Shown in pieces: positions 16,519 to 23,824 of a DNA stretch of 64,000 bases. The stretch is taken from positions 1-64,000 of the forward strand of contig NZ_SSNH01000010.1 of assembly GCF_005877005.1 (NCBI RefSeq), written 5' to 3'. Every line of letters starts with the position of its first letter. The stretch's first letter is position 1. Origin of the DNA: Sinomonas susongensis (lineage in GTDB: Bacteria; Actinomycetota; Actinomycetes; Actinomycetales; Micrococcaceae). A program made the translations under genes and the position numbers. The notes beneath the pieces were generated by a model. It saw only the letters and a list, made by a program, of their open reading frames with translations. It was not told the DNA's origin and made no database searches.

Positions 16519-18069
16519 ATGAGCAAGCAGATCTTCAACCTCCCCGATGTGGGCGAGGGGCTGACCGAGGCCGATATCGTCGCCTGGAAGGTCAAGCCCG
16601 GCGACACCGTCGCGATCAACGACGTCCTGTGCGAGATCGAAACTGCGAAGAGCCTCGTCGAGCTTCCGAGCCCCTTCGAGGGCACCGTTCTCGAACTCCT
16701 GGCCCCGGAACACGAAACCATCGAAGTGGGCTCGCCGATCATCGCGATCGGTGCGGCCACGGACGCCGCTCCTGCCGCACCCGGCCCGGCGCCTGTCTCG
16801 CCGTCTGCCTCCCCGGAAGCGAACGACGGCGGGAGGGCCCCGAGCGCGCCCGCCGTCCCGTCGTCGGCCCCCTCCGTCGCGCTCCCATCGGTGCAGCCGC
16901 CCGCGGGAGCGGATGGCGCCAATGCACCCGTCCCTCAGATGCACGAACCGGGAGTCGAGAGCGGACCCCTCGTTGGCTCGGGGCCGAAGGCGGACGCGGT
17001 GAAGCGTCGTCCCCGCAGGCAGCAGATCACGGCTCCTGGCTCGAGTCTCGGCGACTCCGCCGCTCAGCAGAGCGAGGCGCAGCCTGCTGTCCCCTCGGGA
17101 ACGGCGATGGGGATCAACGGAGGCGCTCCGCAGGCCGCCGCAACCCCGGAGGCGGACAACGCCGTCGCCCGTCTGCTGACGAGGGTCCTCGCCAAGCCCC
17201 CCGTCCGGCGGATAGCGAAGGAACTCGGCATCAATCTCGCGGACGTTCCCGCGACAGGCGCACGCGGCGAGGTGACTCGCGCGGACTTGGAGTCGTACCA
17301 GGTGCAGCGCGAACGCGAGATCGCTGCGGCACCGAAGTTCTGGGAACCCGCGAAGAAGCCGTCGGACCAGCGGATCGAGGTTGTCCCGGTCCGCGGCGTA
17401 CGGAAGGCTACGGCGAAGGCCATGGTCGATTCGGCCTTCACGGCACCCCATGTGAGCATCTTCGTCGATGTCGATGCGTCGCGGACCATGGAATTCGTCC
17501 AGCGGCTCAAGAAGTCGCGCGAGTTCGAGAACATCAAGGTTTCCCCCCTGCTCATCCTCGCGAAGGCGGTCATCTGGGCTGCGGCCCGGAATCCGAGCGT
17601 GAACTCGGAGTGGGTGAGCACTCCGAAGGGCGACGAGATCCACGTCAAGCACTTCATGAATCTCGGGATCGCCGCGGCGACTCCGCGTGGCCTCCTCGTG
17701 CCGAACATCAAGAACGCCCAGGATCTTTCGCTCAAGGACCTCGCGGTTGCGCTCAACGATCTCGCGACGACCGCGCGTGCCGGAAAGACGAAGGCTGCCG
17801 ACATGCAGGGCGGCACACTGACCGTCACCAACATCGGTGCCCTCGGCATTGATATCGGCACCCCGATCATCAACCCCGGCGAGGTGGCGATCGTCGCCTT
17901 CGGCACGATCAAGCAGAAGCCATGGGTGGTCTCCGGTGAGGTGATTCCGCGCTGGATCACGACCCTCGGCGGCTCGTTCGATCACCGCGTCGTCGACGGC
18001 GACCTCTCGGCACGCTTCATGGCCGACGTCGCGGCCATCATGGAGGAGCCTGCGCTCCTGCTCGACTGA
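16519..18069 (+). CDS. bkdC: Dihydrolipoamide acyltransferase E2
   Basis: A 516-residue E2 core enzyme. One lipoyl domain occupies residues 1-78, with the lipoylated Lys in [11 protein letters not shown] long Ala/Pro-rich linker follows (about 80-205), then the peripheral-subunit-binding domain ([16 protein letters not shown], about 225-260), then the trimer-forming acyltransferase domain ending in S-F-D-H-R-V-V-D-G (catalytic His and Asp, about 485). Only one lipoyl domain, as in branched-chain E2. There is no E3 (lpd) gene in the window, so a shared lipoamide dehydrogenase is expected elsewhere. Confidence 0.92.
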   Translation: MSKQIFNLPDVGEGLTEADIVAWKVKPGDTVAINDVLCEIETAKSLVELPSPFEGTVLELLAPEHETIEVGSPIIAIGAATDAAPAAPGPAPVSPSASPEANDGGRAPSAPAVPSSAPSVALPSVQPPAGADGANAPVPQMHEPGVESGPLVGSGPKADAVKRRPRRQQITAPGSSLGDSAAQQSEAQPAVPSGTAMGINGGAPQAAATPEADNAVARLLTRVLAKPPVRRIAKELGINLADVPATGARGEVTRADLESYQVQREREIAAAPKFWEPAKKPSDQRIEVVPVRGVRKATAKAMVDSAFTAPHVSIFVDVDASRTMEFVQRLKKSREFENIKVSPLLILAKAVIWAAARNPSVNSEWVSTPKGDEIHVKHFMNLGIAAATPRGLLVPNIKNAQDLSLKDLAVALNDLATTARAGKTKAADMQGGTLTVTNIGALGIDIGTPIINPGEVAIVAFGTIKQKPWVVSGEVIPRWITTLGGSFDHRVVDGDLSARFMADVAAIMEEPALLLD

Positions 18070-18111
18070 CCAGCCGACCGCACCGACCGGACGCCAGCCC
18101 GAGATAGCGTA

Positions 18112-18138
18112 CTGCGCCTTGTATCGCCCAAGGCGCAG
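18112..18138 (+). terminator. Hairpin after bkd operon
   Basis: Perfect 10-bp arms CTGCGCCTTG (18112-18121) and CAAGGCGCAG (18129-18138) with a 7-base loop, 43 bases past the E2 stop and before the MFS gene. Confidence 0.65.
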
Positions 18139-18212
18139 GTGCACAATGGCGCCAACAGCCGGGGCAGTCCTGGCACGGATACGCGCCACCCCGGGGTGGG
18201 AGGTCGGTCCAC

Positions 18213-19664
18213 GTGAGTTCATCCATGGACGCTGGTTCCGTCAGTGCCCCCACGGGCCAGCAGGTCGTCGCACGGCTCGAACGCCTTGAGGTCTGGAGCC
18301 TTTCCTACCTCTTCATCGGGATCATCGGGCTCGGGTTCCTCTTCACGTTCTACGACATCTTCGACATCAACGTCTCGTTCATCCAGACGTGCGTGGAGCT
18401 GAACAAGGGCTGCACTCCAGAGAACGCCCTGAGCGCGCTGCCGCTCCCGGTGCTCCTCAATCTCGCCGGCTATGTGGTCGGAACCCTCGTGCTCAGCCCG
18501 ATCGCCGACCGCGTTGGGCGCCGCAACATGCTCATGGTCACGATGCTCATCACGGGTCTCGGTTCCCTCTACAACGCGTTCGTGGGCGACTACGCGAACT
18601 TCAACATTGCACGGATCGTGACAGGCATCGGCATCGGCGCCGACCTCGCGATCGTCAATACGTACGTGAACGAGGTCGCGCCGCGTAGAGCGCGGGCGAA
18701 GTTCACCACCATCATCTTCATCATGTCCGCTCTGGGGGCGCTCGTCGGCATCTGGCTCGGGCTCATCCTGACAACACCGGCCACTCCCTGGCCGCTCGGC
18801 CTCCCGTTCGCCGTTGCCGGCCCTGGATTCGAGATCGGGTGGAGGTGGATGTACGGGATTGGCGCGATCCTCGCCGTCATTGCGGTCCTGCTCAGGATCG
18901 AACTGCCCGAGTCGCCGCGCTGGCTCATCGGTCAGGGACGCTTCGCGGACGCGGACGGCGTCGTCCGCGTCATGGAGGAACGAGCCGCCCGTCACGGGCC
19001 GCTCGCGGAGCCTCTCCTCGCGGACACGTACGGGGCAACCGTGCCGCCGTCGCCCGTGCCGTACCGCGACCTCTTCAGCCGCGCGATGTATGTGCGGCGG
19101 ATCATCCTGCTGTTCCTCATCTGGTTCATCGGCTACATCACGGTCTACTCGTTCGCGTCCGGCTTCACGGCTGTCCTGTCGGCGCTTCGCTACCCGCCGC
19201 CCGAGGCCGGCGTCATCGCTGCCGTCGGGACGCTCGGCTTCGTTGCTGAGGCTGCCGTGATGAGTGCGATCGTGGAGAAGCTCGAGCGGCGCTACTGGTT
19301 GCCCATCGCCGCCGTGGTGACCATCATCGGCTCCCTCGTGGTCGCCTCGGCGGGCACCAATATCTGGGTATCCTTCATCGGCGCGATCCTCATCTTCGCC
19401 GGGTTCAACCTGTGGGTCTCCCCGACGTACGCGCTGACCGCCGAGTGCTTCCCGACTCGTGCCCGCACGACGGGCTTTGCCCTCGTGGACGGCGTCGGCC
19501 ACATCGGAGGGGGCATCGGCGTCATGATCATCGCGCCGATCCTGCCCCAGCTGCCGGTCGTGTGGGCGCTGGGCCTGATTTCGGTGTTCCTCGTCATCGC
19601 AGCCATCCTCGTCCAATTCACCCCTCACACCCGCAACCGGCACTTGGACCACATCTCTCCGTAG
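18213..19664 (+). CDS. MFS metabolite/proton symporter
   Basis: A 483-residue twelve-segment major facilitator. The loop 2-3 signature A-D-R-V-G-R-R-N-M-L (about 100) and the E-S-P-R-W-L-I motif after segment 6 place it in the sugar-porter / metabolite:H+ symporter group. Segments 1-2 are separated by a long exterior loop holding two cysteines (Q-T-C-V-E-L-N-K-G-C-T). The GTG at 18213 has GGGAGG upstream. Substrate unknown: sugars, aromatic acids or organic acids are possible. Its stop is 4 bases from the convergent end of the bacteriocin cluster. Confidence 0.82.
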   Translation: MSSSMDAGSVSAPTGQQVVARLERLEVWSLSYLFIGIIGLGFLFTFYDIFDINVSFIQTCVELNKGCTPENALSALPLPVLLNLAGYVVGTLVLSPIADRVGRRNMLMVTMLITGLGSLYNAFVGDYANFNIARIVTGIGIGADLAIVNTYVNEVAPRRARAKFTTIIFIMSALGALVGIWLGLILTTPATPWPLGLPFAVAGPGFEIGWRWMYGIGAILAVIAVLLRIELPESPRWLIGQGRFADADGVVRVMEERAARHGPLAEPLLADTYGATVPPSPVPYRDLFSRAMYVRRIILLFLIWFIGYITVYSFASGFTAVLSALRYPPPEAGVIAAVGTLGFVAEAAVMSAIVEKLERRYWLPIAAVVTIIGSLVVASAGTNIWVSFIGAILIFAGFNLWVSPTYALTAECFPTRARTTGFALVDGVGHIGGGIGVMIIAPILPQLPVVWALGLISVFLVIAAILVQFTPHTRNRHLDHISP

Positions 19665-19668
19665 CCGC

Positions 19669-20298
19669 CTAGCCCTCGAGCAGGACTGTCTGCCGAGGTT
19701 CAAGTCCCCGGGGCGGCGTGTGGGCGATAAGGAGGACGAGCCCCTCGTCGGACCATTTGGAGAGCTCCGCGATGAGGGTCTCGACGCCATGGTCGTCCAT
19801 GCCGTTGAACGGTTCGTCGAGGATGGTGAGTGGGGTGGGCAACGAGGTGCAGGCGAGGAGCCAGAGCTTGCGCTGGTTCCCGGTCGAGAGCTCGGCGGCC
19901 GGCGCCTCGAGCCACTCCGCCAGGCCGTAGCTTGCGGCTCGCTCGAGAAGCGGGTTCAGGTCCGTGCGGCGACAGCGTGCGGCGAACGCAAGATGGTCCC
20001 TCGTGGTCATCGAGGGATACAGTGCAGGCGCTGTCCGGCAGACACTGCGGAGGAGCCGGGCTTCGGGCGAGTGGGCGAGCGTTCCCGAGATTCGCACCTC
20101 GCCCTCGAAGGGAGCAAGAAATCCAGAGACCAGCTCGAGCAGAGTGGACTTCCCGCTCCCGTTCGGGCCGGCAATCCGGACGAGTCCCGGGCCGCCGAGG
20201 GCGAGGCTCAAGGGGTTGAAGACCGGGTGCTCGCGATCGTAGCCGGCGACGACCGACGCGAATTCGAGGTGTGGCGGCTCAGGCGGTGGCGAAGGCAA
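19669..20298 (-). CDS. ABC transporter ATPase of the putative circular bacteriocin cluster
   Basis: A 209-residue nucleotide-binding subunit. Walker A is G-P-N-G-S-G-K-S-T (about 34-42), Walker B L-T-I-L-D-E-P-F with the catalytic Glu, and the H-loop L-L-I-A-H-T. Two deviations stand out: the signature motif is L-S-T-G-N instead of LSGGQ, and the Q-loop glutamine is not seen (C-R-T-A-P-A-L). The start is unusual. No ATG fits; TTG at 20298, with GGGAG 6 bases before it, is best, and it overlaps the permease gene by 91 bases. The partner membrane protein is directly upstream. It likely powers export of, or self-protection against, the peptide encoded at 23354. Confidence 0.8.
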   Translation of the reverse strand: MPSPPPEPPHLEFASVVAGYDREHPVFNPLSLALGGPGLVRIAGPNGSGKSTLLELVSGFLAPFEGEVRISGTLAHSPEARLLRSVCRTAPALYPSMTTRDHLAFAARCRRTDLNPLLERAASYGLAEWLEAPAAELSTGNQRKLWLLACTSLPTPLTILDEPFNGMDDHGVETLIAELSKWSDEGLVLLIAHTPPRGLEPRQTVLLEG

Positions 20299-20843
20299 AG
20301 GAGGGCTCCCAATGTCAGGACGAGGGCGTACAGGGCGATGAGGACGGCGGCGAGAACAGGATCGACGAGGATGACGAGGAAGCAGGGCGCCATAAGCGCA
20401 TAGGCCGCGACGCTGCTCGCGAGTTCGAAGGGCTTGGTGCCGTCCGTGCTGGGCAGCGGGGCGACGAGCGATTCTCCGGTTGCCTCGGCGGCAGCGACGA
20501 CGACGGCGGCGGCTAGGGGTGCGAGGTAGAGATTGCCCGTCGCGAGCCACGCCGCGGTCGTGACGAAGGCGCCAAGCGGGAGGGTCATGCCGATGTACAA
20601 ACCGAGAAGCGAGGCCGCAACGCGATGGGCGGAGAGGCCATTCTCGATGACGAAGCGGGCATGGTAGATCTTGGCCGTGGGACCGACGCGTTCGAACGCA
20701 ATCGCAAGCACACACGAGCCGAGCAGGACGGTGATGCCCACGACGGCGCGGCTCACGTCCGTCGTCGGCACCGCGGCGAGAGCTGGGAGCGGAAGAAGAG
20801 GAGCGCAGCCGACCAGAATTCCGCACACCGAGATCGGGATCAA
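20208..20843 (-). CDS. ABC permease, C-terminal half after in-frame TAG
   Basis: A 211-residue stretch with about six hydrophobic segments, in the same frame as the upstream 293-residue half and separated from it only by a TAG codon (20844-20846). The first codon after the stop is TTG, which could in principle restart translation, but no ribosome binding site precedes it. Together the two halves would give a 12-segment protein of about 505 residues. The 3' end overlaps the ATPase gene. Either this is a nonsense-mutated single permease, or two six-segment polypeptides are made. Confidence 0.6.
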   Translation of the reverse strand: MIPISVCGILVGCAPLLPLPALAAVPTTDVSRAVVGITVLLGSCVLAIAFERVGPTAKIYHARFVIENGLSAHRVAASLLGLYIGMTLPLGAFVTTAAWLATGNLYLAPLAAAVVVAAAEATGESLVAPLPSTDGTKPFELASSVAAYALMAPCFLVILVDPVLAAVLIALYALVLTLGALLCLRHRLSRHTSNSRRSSPATIASTRSSTP

Positions 20844-21725
20844 CTAGTACATCGATGCCAGCGTTCCGTGCGGGGATGCCGTGAGATCCGCGAGGAAAGC
20901 TGTCGAGAGGCCGCTCCCCGTCGGTCGCTGAGGGGACCGGCGCTCTCGATTCGGTAGCAGGAGCGAGGAGTACCGGGCGCTGCGCAGGCAGACCAGAGTG
21001 CCGACGATCAACGCGACCGTGGCGACTAGCGAGGCCGTGGCGAGCACAGGGATCGCCAGCGGCGGGAGGCCGGGCCAGGAGATGCCAGCGCGCATGGTCC
21101 CTGTTGTTGCGACACCGAGCAGAAAGCCGACGACGGCGCACGCCTCCGCCCGCAGCCAGGTCACGGAAGCCCGGCGCGGCACCCGGATGGCGCACCACGC
21201 GGCGGTGAAGCAAGCCGCAGCCGAGGCGCAGAGGGCGAGAGGAAGAATCCACGCGTAGCGTGCCGCCGTGTTGGGGTCGTCGGGGCCGAAGACGAGGAGG
21301 AAGACGAGGGTCGCGACCGGAAGCGGTGCCGCCGCGACCCCTGCGGGGAGGACCCCGTAGCGCAGTGCGACGTGGGAGAGCGGCAGATCGAGGTCCCGGA
21401 ACAGCTTGAGGTGGGGGTTTGCGGCCACGGCGAGGCGCCGGCCGGTCAGCAGCCCCGAGCCGACGAGGGTGGCTGACGAGTACAGGATCGCGAGGGAGCA
21501 CATCTGCCACGCGAGTTCGCGATCCTGGGCGAAGACAGTGTCGCGGAGAATCCGCAGGAGCAGGAACCACAGCCCGATCGCGATGAGGCCGCCCACGCAA
21601 ACGGCTGTCGTCACCAGCAGCTTGAAGGCCCCGAGGCTCAAAGGAAGTCGAAAGGAGTTGATGATTTCGAAAGCGCGAAAATCCCGCATGAGGCGAAAAT
21701 CGGCGATCCAGGCGGATGAGGCCAT
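20844..21725 (-). CDS. ABC permease, N-terminal half ending at TAG
   Basis: A 293-residue protein. A short cytoplasmic start (F-R-L-M-R-D-F-R-A-F-E) is followed by about six transmembrane segments and a polar tail rich in Arg, Pro and Ser that ends abruptly at TAG. The reading frame continues without a break into another six-segment region. I recognise no named family, but a two-half multi-span membrane protein beside an ATPase gene fits an ABC-2-like exporter. The ATG at 21725 lies 2 bases past the upstream stop, so it is operonic with the 139-residue membrane protein. Confidence 0.65.
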   Translation of the reverse strand: MASSAWIADFRLMRDFRAFEIINSFRLPLSLGAFKLLVTTAVCVGGLIAIGLWFLLLRILRDTVFAQDRELAWQMCSLAILYSSATLVGSGLLTGRRLAVAANPHLKLFRDLDLPLSHVALRYGVLPAGVAAAPLPVATLVFLLVFGPDDPNTAARYAWILPLALCASAAACFTAAWCAIRVPRRASVTWLRAEACAVVGFLLGVATTGTMRAGISWPGLPPLAIPVLATASLVATVALIVGTLVCLRSARYSSLLLPNRERRSPQRPTGSGLSTAFLADLTASPHGTLASMY

Positions 21726-21727
21726 GG

Positions 21728-22147
21728 TCAGAATTTGCTTTTGGGGTCGGCTGAAAGGATCGAACCATGGAGTTCGACGAGCTGGGCCGAGGCCAACAGT
21801 GTGCAGACGACCGTTGCCGCTAGTGAAGCGACAGTCTGGACAGGGGTGGCCAGATATGGACTAAGACTGAATCCATGTGAGACTCCTGCGAGGAGGTAGA
21901 CGATGATCTTCAGTGCAGAGAATGCATTGACCTTTGTAAACGTCAAGACGAAAGGGACCAGTACGCCAAATGCGGTCACCCCTCCTAGTGCAACATACTT
22001 TGCTGCAAGCGGATCGAGGTTTTTAAGATCCGTTGGCAAGGGGGCCGCCCACAGCCCGATTGCAGCGACGATGGAGAGGAGAATCAGGCCGACGAGTTGA
22101 ATCCGGTGGAGTATTGGGAAGTAGCGAACATATAAGCGTCCCAGCAT
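21728..22147 (-). CDS. Small membrane protein of the bacteriocin cluster (candidate immunity)
   Basis: A 139-residue, four-span membrane protein (segments near residues 17-35, 52-70, 80-100 and 107-125), starting M-L-G-R-L-Y-V-R-Y-F. No family recognised. Composition is clearly AT-richer than the surroundings: in the 60 bases from 21901, 27 are G or C, against about two thirds in flanking genes. This suggests horizontal origin. In studied circular bacteriocin clusters, small hydrophobic proteins give immunity or assist secretion; either is possible here. It starts 15 bases after the 204-residue gene and ends 2 bases before the permease. Confidence 0.65.
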   Translation of the reverse strand: MLGRLYVRYFPILHRIQLVGLILLSIVAAIGLWAAPLPTDLKNLDPLAAKYVALGGVTAFGVLVPFVLTFTKVNAFSALKIIVYLLAGVSHGFSLSPYLATPVQTVASLAATVVCTLLASAQLVELHGSILSADPKSKF

Positions 22148-22162
22148 GGCGCCCCTGCCTTT

Positions 22163-22777
22163 TTAGCCGAAGCTGATGAGTAGCGGGAGAGCCCCGGCGG
22201 TCGCGATGACGAGGACCCTTTTCCCAGCTGCTAGTCCCCGCCAATAGTGGCGGTAGGCCAAGAGGGCGGAGACCGCGACCAGGGGAAAGTAGGCGTAGTA
22301 GCCGGGCACGCCGTGCAGATCGGGGAGTTGAGACACGATGCTGGCGAGGTGCACGGGAATGGTGCTCAGTACAGCGATAACGAAATACATGCCGACTCTC
22401 CATTTCCCATGAAGCAGCGGCTTTGTGGGAATGATTCGTCGATCGAGGAACGCTGCCAAGAGCAGATACAGCAGCATGACGACTGCGTACACGAGTACGA
22501 ACATGACCCCACCCACCGTGGTAGAGAAGGTCATCAGCCGTTCGTCGCCTAGCTCCGCTTTGGCATCGGCAGGTATCTGCGAGGCGACCGCCTGGAGCAC
22601 AAGGGGAAGCCGGGCGAGTACAAGCCCCATGATGACCAGATAGGCGATGACCCAGAAGAATCGGGGAGTTTTCTGTTTGCCCTCGTCCGAGGAATTCTCG
22701 GGTTTCATGTGACCGACGCGGGCAACGCTGATCAGGGGCTCGTCGGGTCGGGGAGGTTCTGGGGCTGAGATGCTCAT
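22163..22777 (-). CDS. Membrane protein of the bacteriocin cluster
   Basis: A 204-residue protein with a polar N-terminal region of about 40 residues and five hydrophobic segments (about 41-62, 85-112, 128-150, 162-180 and 187-203). Between segments 2 and 3 is the motif F-L-D-R-R-I-I-P-T-K-P-L-L-H-G-K. I do not recognise the family with certainty. It lies 5 bases after the SpoIIM-like gene. By position and topology it could play the part of the extra multi-span proteins (AS-48C/CclC type) needed for maturation or export of circular bacteriocins; that is inference. Confidence 0.65.
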   Translation of the reverse strand: MSISAPEPPRPDEPLISVARVGHMKPENSSDEGKQKTPRFFWVIAYLVIMGLVLARLPLVLQAVASQIPADAKAELGDERLMTFSTTVGGVMFVLVYAVVMLLYLLLAAFLDRRIIPTKPLLHGKWRVGMYFVIAVLSTIPVHLASIVSQLPDLHGVPGYYAYFPLVAVSALLAYRHYWRGLAAGKRVLVIATAGALPLLISFG

Positions 22778-22782
22778 GGTTC

Positions 22783-23349
22783 CTAAGGTGATCGGAGGGA
22801 AATGAGGGTGCTCTCGATTACCGCGGCCACCGTGATGAGGGCCAGGGCGAGGGCGACGGTGCGAAGCGAGGCGGCGACGTCGCGATACAGCGAGGTGAGC
22901 GAGATCCTGCCCTTGTCGAGCAGGACCTGCCGCACCGCACCGGAAGTTGGCTGGAGTCCAGCCGTTGCAGCAAGGACGAGCCCGCCGAATTCAAGGGGGG
23001 CGTACCAAATGACGTCAGCCAAGAGTTGGGCCACGCCGACTGAATGGACGCCCAAGGAGACGGTCGCGCCGACATAAAGGGCGAGGATGCCGCCCGCGAT
23101 CAGCGTGGTGAGTCCGAGAGTGACGACGCCGGAGTACAGAACTAGTGCGGCGCCTACGTTCCTCAGGAGTATCTGACCGAGGCCGCCCGCGAACCATGCG
23201 CCTTCGCCGAAGACCTTGTTGTCGGCGATCCAGGAAACGTCGAGAGCTGTGTATCCCGTGCACGCGACAAGGATCATCCCGGCCGCCGTGCTGAGGAGCA
23301 GGCCCGGGGGCACGCCCCTCAGCACAGCACGTGGACCGCGAGCGAACAC
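22783..23349 (-). CDS. SpoIIM/DUF95 family membrane protein (circular bacteriocin maturation type)
   Basis: A 188-residue protein with five or six hydrophobic segments. Family features visible: Q-I-L-L-R-N-V-G-A-A-L in the second segment, the Gly-rich L-I-A-G-G-I-L-A-L-Y-V-G-A-T-V-S-L-G, and W-Y-A-P-L-E-F-G-G-L-V-L-A-A-T-A-G-L, which matches the conserved Glu segment of stage II sporulation protein M relatives. DUF95 proteins occur in the known circular bacteriocin clusters and are needed for production. The GTG at 23349, 4 bases past the precursor stop, is preferred; an earlier in-frame start at 23433 would overlap the precursor. There is no sporulation context. This is the strongest partner evidence for the precursor call. 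Confidence 0.75.
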   Translation of the reverse strand: MFARGPRAVLRGVPPGLLLSTAAGMILVACTGYTALDVSWIADNKVFGEGAWFAGGLGQILLRNVGAALVLYSGVVTLGLTTLIAGGILALYVGATVSLGVHSVGVAQLLADVIWYAPLEFGGLVLAATAGLQPTSGAVRQVLLDKGRISLTSLYRDVAASLRTVALALALITVAAVIESTLISLRSP

Positions 23350-23353
23350 TCGG

Positions 23354-23635
23354 CTATGCCACGGCCTGAGCCCGGCCCCACCGCAGCGCGACCGCGCGCG
23401 CAGTCGCGATGAGCGCGCCCGTGATGCCCGCACCGAAGACGGTGCCGATGACGACGAGGGCCCACCCTCCTACCTCGACTGCCTGCATGATCTGGCTCGC
23501 CGCAGCGGCAGAGATGCCGAGCGAACCCGCGATCCACGAGACGGCCAGCGAAGCGCCGAGCAGTCCTAGGGTGCCGAGGGCGACGGCGGCGGCCACGGTG
23601 AGTACGGGGCCTCGCTTCATGCGCGTAGTTTCCAT
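23354..23635 (-). CDS. Circular bacteriocin (AS-48-like) precursor
   Basis: A 93-residue hydrophobic peptide precursor with an excellent AAGGAGAGG site 6 bases before the ATG. Residues 39-58 align without gaps to residues 5-24 of enterocin AS-48 as I recall it, with 10 of 20 identical, including G-I, A-A, and V-E-x-G-G-W (residues 53-58). The remaining core continues as helical hydrophobic segments and ends with three Arg and a hydrophobic A-V-A terminus. The leader would be about 34 residues and hydrophobic, as in AS-48 (35). Cleavage near W34/I35 would give a 59-residue ring with net positive charge. The following SpoIIM, membrane and ABC genes match the usual cluster content. The cleavage site and activity are inference. 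Confidence 0.75.
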   Translation of the reverse strand: METTRMKRGPVLTVAAAVALGTLGLLGASLAVSWIAGSLGISAAAASQIMQAVEVGGWALVVIGTVFGAGITGALIATARAVALRWGRAQAVA

Positions 23636-23677
23636 GAGAAACCTCTCCTTTACGTATTGAGGAATGACAATCGGCAG

Positions 23678-23706
23678 AGTAGCAATGCGTGCTTCTGCGG
23701 TGTCAA
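23678..23706 (-). promoter_or_regulatory. Candidate promoter of the bacteriocin operon
   Basis: Minus-strand TTGACA (23706-23701), 17-base spacer, then GCTACT (23683-23678) as a weak -10, about 43 bases before the precursor start codon. The -35 is perfect; the -10 matches only three of six bases. Confidence 0.5.
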
Positions 23707-23824
23707 TGGGAGGGGCCCAGGACGTCGGCTCTGCGCAGCCGTAAGCCGGATTTGGGGGGCCCAACCGGTCCCGGCCGGAGGTAGCAGTTGGGACTGACAG
23801 CATTCAGGACATGGCGTCAGCCGC

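Noticed and set aside
22783-23349. Sporulation gene (SpoIIM)
   Set aside because: Family membership only; there is no sporulation context and the neighbours fit a bacteriocin cluster.
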